NCBI GenBank assembly: GCA_900556025.1 | Contig: USNG01000033.1 | Coordinates: 1-16,359, forward strand | DNA length: 16,359 nt | From: an uncultured Mycoplasmatota bacterium | GTDB taxonomy: Bacteria > Bacillota_I > Bacilli_A > RF39 > UBA660 | Direction of reading: 5' to 3' | In this document: piece after piece, positions 13,522 to 16,359 of the stretch | Position numbering within the stretch: position 1 is the stretch's first letter | Layout: the number at the start of each line of letters is the position of its first letter | Notes under the pieces: generated by a model | Databases searched by the model: none | Told to the model about the DNA's origin: nothing | Seen by the model: only the letters and a program-made list of their open reading frames with translations | Made by a program: the position numbers and the translations under genes

Positions 13522-13746
13522 CTACACTTTCATCCCAAAAAAATCTTTTGTCAAATTTTCTCCATTATATTTTTTAAATTTTTCTGATAATGAAATTTTA
13601 TTTTTATCTGAAATACTTATAACTATTTTTTTATCAATTTGTTCAATGTCTAATACATCATTAACTTTAATGTTTAAAGATTTTATTATATTACTTGGTA
13701 TTCTTATTCCATAAGAATTTCCCCACTTTTGAATTCTTATTTCCAT
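13522..13746 (-). CDS. mazE: MazE-type antitoxin (AbrB/SpoVT fold)
   Basis: A 74-residue antitoxin. The N-terminal swapped-hairpin DNA-binding domain is IRIQKWGNSYGIRIPSNIIKSLNIKVNDVLDIEQIDKKIVIS, the standard MazE/AbrB pattern (KWGNS.G.RIP). The C-terminal tail (KFKKYNGENLTKDFFGMKV) should bind and block MazF. I choose the ATG at 13746, preceded by GGTGG at five bases; an in-frame ATG at 13758 places this ribosome site inside the gene. It is the first gene of the pair and, by family, represses its own promoter alone and more strongly with MazF. Confidence 0.93.
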   Translation of the reverse strand: MEIRIQKWGNSYGIRIPSNIIKSLNIKVNDVLDIEQIDKKIVISISDKNKISLSEKFKKYNGENLTKDFFGMKV

Positions 13747-13766
13747 ATTTACCACCATTCATTTAT

Positions 13767-13795
13767 AGTATATACAACGTATAAACATTTGTTAA
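13767..13795 (-). promoter_or_regulatory. mazEF promoter and probable autoregulatory operator
   Basis: Leftward TTAACA (13795-13790) and TATACT (13772-13767) are 17 bases apart. The inverted repeat TATAC-AAC-GTATA (13771-13783) fills the spacer and -10, where MazE/MazEF binding would block the polymerase. The site matches the position and type of MazE operators. Confidence 0.66.
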
Positions 13796-13874
13796 TTTTT
13801 TATCAAATAAAAAAGTTATTTAAAATAAAATGAACACAATTAATTCACTTCAAAAACAACTCTTTTATTATATC

Positions 13875-14189
13875 TTACATAAATTTATTACAACAATTTG
13901 GTTCTGTAACATTACATACTTCATTTTCTTCTGTACATGTAAAACATGGACTATAAGTATGTTTGTAAACATGATGATTAATAATTCTTGTGTTAATTGG
14001 TACAACATGAGGAACTTCATGTACTATTTGTCTATGAATGCATCTTTCTTGTGGACACTCATATACTGGAGCACAACACATTGGCATACTTTGCATAGCA
14101 CATTCTTTGTTTTTAGAATCAGAAGATACTTTTAATTCAGCAGTTCCTTCAACTGTGTATCCTTGATACATACCCATACTATCTAACAT
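13875..14189 (-). CDS. Cys/His-rich CotD-like spore coat protein
   Basis: A 104-residue protein with ten cysteines (30, 38, 39, 45, 50, 82, 85, 92, 99, 100) and six histidines. The centre, IVHEVPHVVPINTRIINHHVYKHTYSPCFTC, resembles the VPxxHPxxTxxxNHxxYxHxHYxPHT core of the CotD family of inner spore coat proteins. The N-terminal 28 residues are ordinary. No signal peptide. The cysteine pairs (CC twice, CxxC) suggest disulfide cross-linking or metal binding. I use the ATG at 14189, nine bases after AAAAGGAG; a TTG at 14198 overlaps that ribosome site. It is a single gene. It could be another metal-binding protein, but together with ylbJ a coat role is reasonable. Confidence 0.62.
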   Translation of the reverse strand: MLDSMGMYQGYTVEGTAELKVSSDSKNKECAMQSMPMCCAPVYECPQERCIHRQIVHEVPHVVPINTRIINHHVYKHTYSPCFTCTEENEVCNVTEPNCCNKFM

Positions 14190-14212
14190 AATAAACAACT
14201 CCTTTTCATAGT

Positions 14213-14221
14213 TATTTTATG
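14213..14221 (-). promoter_or_regulatory. possible mother-cell sigma -10 of the coat-like gene
   Basis: The leftward strand reads CATAAAATA just upstream of the coat-like gene, fitting CATAnnnTA, the -10 of sporulation sigma factors E/K. No matching -35 is found at the usual spacing, so this is weak. Confidence 0.25.
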
Positions 14222-14289
14222 TTATTTAATTAATATTGCTTGGGTAAATAAATGACAATACTTTAATACAAATTATTTTTTATATGGCA

Positions 14290-14321
14290 AATAAAAAAGT
14301 AAACATAATTTTGTTTACTTT
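14290..14321 (-). terminator. intrinsic terminator of the sortase-pilus operon
   Basis: A perfect 9-base stem (AAAGTAAAC with GTTTACTTT, 14296-14321) and 8-base loop; leftward it continues into TTTATTTG. It lies 24 bases past the sortase stop. Confidence 0.82.
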
Positions 14322-14344
14322 AATTGTAACACCACACAGAAGTC

Positions 14345-14893
14345 TTAAATTCTATTACATCTAACAGTTACTCTTCTAAGTCCATCCTTAGTACAAGTAT
14401 ATAATGTTAAATCAAAATCGCTTTCAACCATTTCTTTAATATCAGTAGATTCAAGTTCTTCTACTAATTCTACTTTGTAAGTATATTTATTATTATTAAC
14501 ATCAATAAATATAATTTCATCACCTTTTTTTAATTTATATAAATATCCAAAATGAGATTTATATGAATGTCCACATATTACTAAATTATTATTCTTAACA
14601 GAGCCATAATAAAGTGCAGGTGTTTTTTTTAGTGATGAATAAGAAAAATTCTTACTGACTGGTAAATTTAAGTCTAAAGAAGGAATAACTATGTAACCAA
14701 TATATTCTAAATCATTAATCACTATTAAGTTGTTTTCCTCATTTTTAGATTCTTCATCAATTAGTTTATTCATAATATTATTACTTTCTCTTTTTGAATA
14801 TTTTTCTTCCCATTCAAAATGAATTAATAATAAAAATGACAACGCTATTAATGATATACCAAATATTAATATTTTTTTAGCTATTTTGTTCAT
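14345..14893 (-). CDS. sortase, non-class-C (B/D-like), membrane anchored
   Basis: A 182-residue transpeptidase with an N-terminal membrane helix (about 8-25), a charged linker and a sortase barrel (60-182). The catalytic triad is H109 (VICGHSYKSHFGYL), C167 (LTLYTCTKDG) and R174 (RRVTVRCNRI). There is one membrane helix, at the N-terminus, and no C-terminal helix, so it is not the pilus-polymerising class C type; exact class (B, D or another) is not certain. I use the ATG at 14893, with AAGG upstream; it lies inside the end of the pilin gene (17-base overlap), so translation is coupled. Likely role: attach the finished pilus or the pilin to the cell wall. Confidence 0.88.
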   Translation of the reverse strand: MNKIAKKILIFGISLIALSFLLLIHFEWEEKYSKRESNNIMNKLIDEESKNEENNLIVINDLEYIGYIVIPSLDLNLPVSKNFSYSSLKKTPALYYGSVKNNNLVICGHSYKSHFGYLYKLKKGDEIIFIDVNNNKYTYKVELVEELESTDIKEMVESDFDLTLYTCTKDGLRRVTVRCNRI

Positions 14894-15773
14894 GTGATAC
14901 CTTATCATAAATCAAACTAACTATCACAAGCAATATTCCAATCATTCCAATTAACAACACCATCCATAACATTTGTCCGGTTTGTACTAAACTACTTGTA
15001 TTAGTGATAATAAATGTATTTTCTTCTTTCTGATATGTTGCAGTATATCCTTTTGGAACTTTTATTTCCTTTATAGTATACATATCACTTTTTTCTAAAT
15101 CCTTCCAAATATATTTCCAATCGTTTTCTTTGCTTAATATTATAGTATCTATTACTTTATTATCAAGTAATAATTCTACTGTAATACTTTCAGGAATATT
15201 TATAACATGGTTTGTATTGTTTGTACTTGTATTCCAAACTTTCTTAACATTTATATCAATTACTCTAATAATGTCTGTTTTTGGAGTTGCTTTAATATCA
15301 TAAATCCATTTATTATCAATAACTTTTGGAGTCATTATTAAGAATGAATCTATTTTAGAAAATCCTTCAACTTTATTAGTTTGTTTAACTAAATATAATC
15401 CTAAGTCTAAATCTTCATATTTAACATTACCATTCTCATCAGTTTCTTTAGTAATTCCATTCATATTATTAGGAATGCATTTTTCGATTTCACTACTTAT
15501 ATCAGCAGATTCCAAATCTACTAGTGATGCAGAACATCCATTTAACTCACTCACATATTCAAATGCTAAATTATGATCTTTTTCAAGAGCATTTGCTACT
15601 TTATAAATAGTTAACTCCGATCCTTTAATCTTTTCATTACCATTCTTTTCATATAAAGTTATTTGAATAGATCCTTTATTATTAAAATCTACTGTATTAC
15701 TTGATAATGCATAAATATTATCTACATTAAATAGCATAATTAATGATAATAATAATATTTTTATTCTTTTCAT
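14877..15773 (-). CDS. sortase-dependent CnaB pilin with LVQTG sorting signal
   Basis: A 298-residue cell-surface pilin. Signal peptide 1-22. An N-terminal domain (about 33-160) is followed by YDIKATPKTD (158-167), whose K165 sits where SpaA-type pilin-motif lysines lie. One CnaB domain follows (172-258), with VKKVW (176-180; K177 or K178) and N258 (IITNT) as likely isopeptide partners and E236 in the E-box-like YTIKEIKVPKGY. The end is a cell-wall sorting signal, LVQTG (262-266), then a membrane helix (269-288) and a short charged tail. Canonical signals are LPxTG; position two here is valine. It overlaps the class C sortase upstream by four bases (ATGA), with GGAGG as ribosome site. It is either the shaft pilin or a minor subunit; no other pilin is visible before the window edge. 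Confidence 0.88.
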   Translation of the reverse strand: MKRIKILLLSLIMLFNVDNIYALSSNTVDFNNKGSIQITLYEKNGNEKIKGSELTIYKVANALEKDHNLAFEYVSELNGCSASLVDLESADISSEIEKCIPNNMNGITKETDENGNVKYEDLDLGLYLVKQTNKVEGFSKIDSFLIMTPKVIDNKWIYDIKATPKTDIIRVIDINVKKVWNTSTNNTNHVINIPESITVELLLDNKVIDTIILSKENDWKYIWKDLEKSDMYTIKEIKVPKGYTATYQKEENTFIITNTSSLVQTGQMLWMVLLIGMIGILLVIVSLIYDKVSHEQNS

Positions 15774-16359
15774 TTTTTACCTCCATGAAAATTTCTTCCA
15801 TTTGGATAAAGAAATTCATCATATTTATTAATATTGACCTTTTTTATGGGTTTTATTAATAAAACTATTAGTAATAAAGCTATTATCGGAAGTGCTATAA
15901 TAGGCATTACTATTAATTTATTTACTTTAAATCCTTCTGTTGTTATATAATCTTTTTTTATATCCCCCTGTACCCTAACTCCTCTAACAAGAAGTCTATG
16001 TGTATTGATTCCATAAGGTGTACAAGTAAGTAACGTAATGTAATCATTATCTTTATCAATCTTTAATTCTTTTCTATCATTAGGCTTTACTATTGAGATT
16101 TTATCTACTTTATAAACAAGTGTTTCATCTAAAATAGTAATCTTAAAAGTATCTCCTATTTCTAATTTATCTAATTCTGTAAAAAGTTTTGCTGATGGTA
16201 ATCCTCTGTGTGCAGATAATATACTATGTGTGCCTTTACCACCTATTGGTAGTGAAGACCCTTCTAAATGTCCTACACTAGAGTTTAATACAGTTTCACT
16301 AACTGAATGATATATTGGAAGTTCAACTTTAATTTTATCTATAGTTAAATATCCCATCA
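15770..16359 (-). CDS. class C (pilin-polymerising) sortase, N-terminus outside the window
   Basis: The last 195 or so residues of a class C sortase, cut by the window edge. Counting from the methionine at 16357: GYLTIDKIKVELPIYHSV, GVGHLEGSSLPIGG-like (28-40), catalytic H50 (SAHRGLPSAKLF), C112 (TLLTCTPYGINTHRLLVRG) and R121. A C-terminal membrane helix (147-168) and basic tail are class C features. That methionine is an internal codon in the family; the N-terminal membrane helix and the active-site lid must lie beyond the right edge. It cross-links pilins through the sorting-signal threonine and a lysine of the next pilin. The four-base ATGA overlap with the pilin gene shows they are made together. 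Confidence 0.93.
   Translation of the reverse strand, partial: MGYLTIDKIKVELPIYHSVSETVLNSSVGHLEGSSLPIGGKGTHSILSAHRGLPSAKLFTELDKLEIGDTFKITILDETLVYKVDKISIVKPNDRKELKIDKDNDYITLLTCTPYGINTHRLLVRGVRVQGDIKKDYITTEGFKVNKLIVMPIIALPIIALLLIVLLIKPIKKVNINKYDEFLYPNGRNFHGGKK

Noticed and set aside
13830..14135. A 101-residue open frame antisense to the CotD-like gene
   Set aside because: Cysteine and tryptophan content is the mirror of the His/Cys-rich gene; no ribosome site. The 13490-13714 frame opposite mazE was dropped for the same reason.
1..16359. Alternative genetic code with TGA as tryptophan
   Set aside because: TGA ends the helicase and the class C sortase at the right places and tryptophans in conserved motifs are TGG.

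Overview
The window is a very AT-rich, gene-dense stretch of a low-GC Gram-positive (Bacillota) chromosome. Genes are packed with 0-15 base gaps or short overlaps, Shine-Dalgarno sequences are strong (AAGGAG type), and stops are TAA, TAG and TGA. TGA ends the helicase and the class C sortase and tryptophan is TGG, so the genetic code is the standard one, not the mycoplasma code. Sortase-built pilus genes and sporulation-type genes (YlbJ, a CotD-like coat protein) on such AT-rich DNA suggest an uncultured, probably gut-associated Bacilli or Clostridia lineage. That placement is an inference. No rRNA, tRNA, CRISPR array, transposase or phage gene is visible, and no gene-free stretch exceeds about 150 bases. 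Bases 1-54, downstream of ylbL, hold no gene I can support.

Layout. (1) 55-2022: divergent ylbL (PDZ-Lon-like membrane protease) and ylbJ (sporulation membrane protein), neighbours also in Bacillus. (2) 2002-4945: an operon read leftward from rpoZ (RNA polymerase omega), followed by a small membrane-anchored cysteine-rich protein and two large proteins that begin with type IV pilin-like helices and end in domains typical of surface adhesins. (3) 5038-6146: trmL (tRNA wobble methylase) and a divergent GNAT acetyltransferase closed by a clear terminator. (4) 6207-7905: a compact five-gene operon, ASCH - DUF402 phosphatase-like - Nudix - two unrecognised small proteins, which looks like nucleotide or RNA-modification housekeeping of unknown target. 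(5) 7990-9984: a UvrD/helicase IV-type DNA helicase. (6) 10035-12562: a metal-resistance operon consisting of an ArsR/CadC-type repressor, a free-standing HMA metal-binding protein and a Zn/Cd/Pb P1B-ATPase, with its operator and sigma-A promoter. (7) 12619-13746: a second Nudix hydrolase and a MazEF toxin-antitoxin pair with an autoregulatory promoter. (8) 13875-14189: a Cys/His-rich CotD-like protein. (9) 14345-16359: a sortase-pilus operon consisting of a class C sortase (cut by the window edge), a CnaB-type pilin with an LVQTG sorting signal and a second sortase.

How the parts fit. The window holds two surface-appendage systems of different chemistry: pilin-like proteins likely processed by a prepilin peptidase, and a covalent sortase pilus. 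Between them lie stress and housekeeping modules. Most promoters I can place rely on an extended -10 (TGnTATAAT) with a poor -35. The two that have a good -35 are the regulated cad and mazEF promoters, plus rpoZ in part. Several stop codons sit inside terminator hairpins, a sign of strong compaction.
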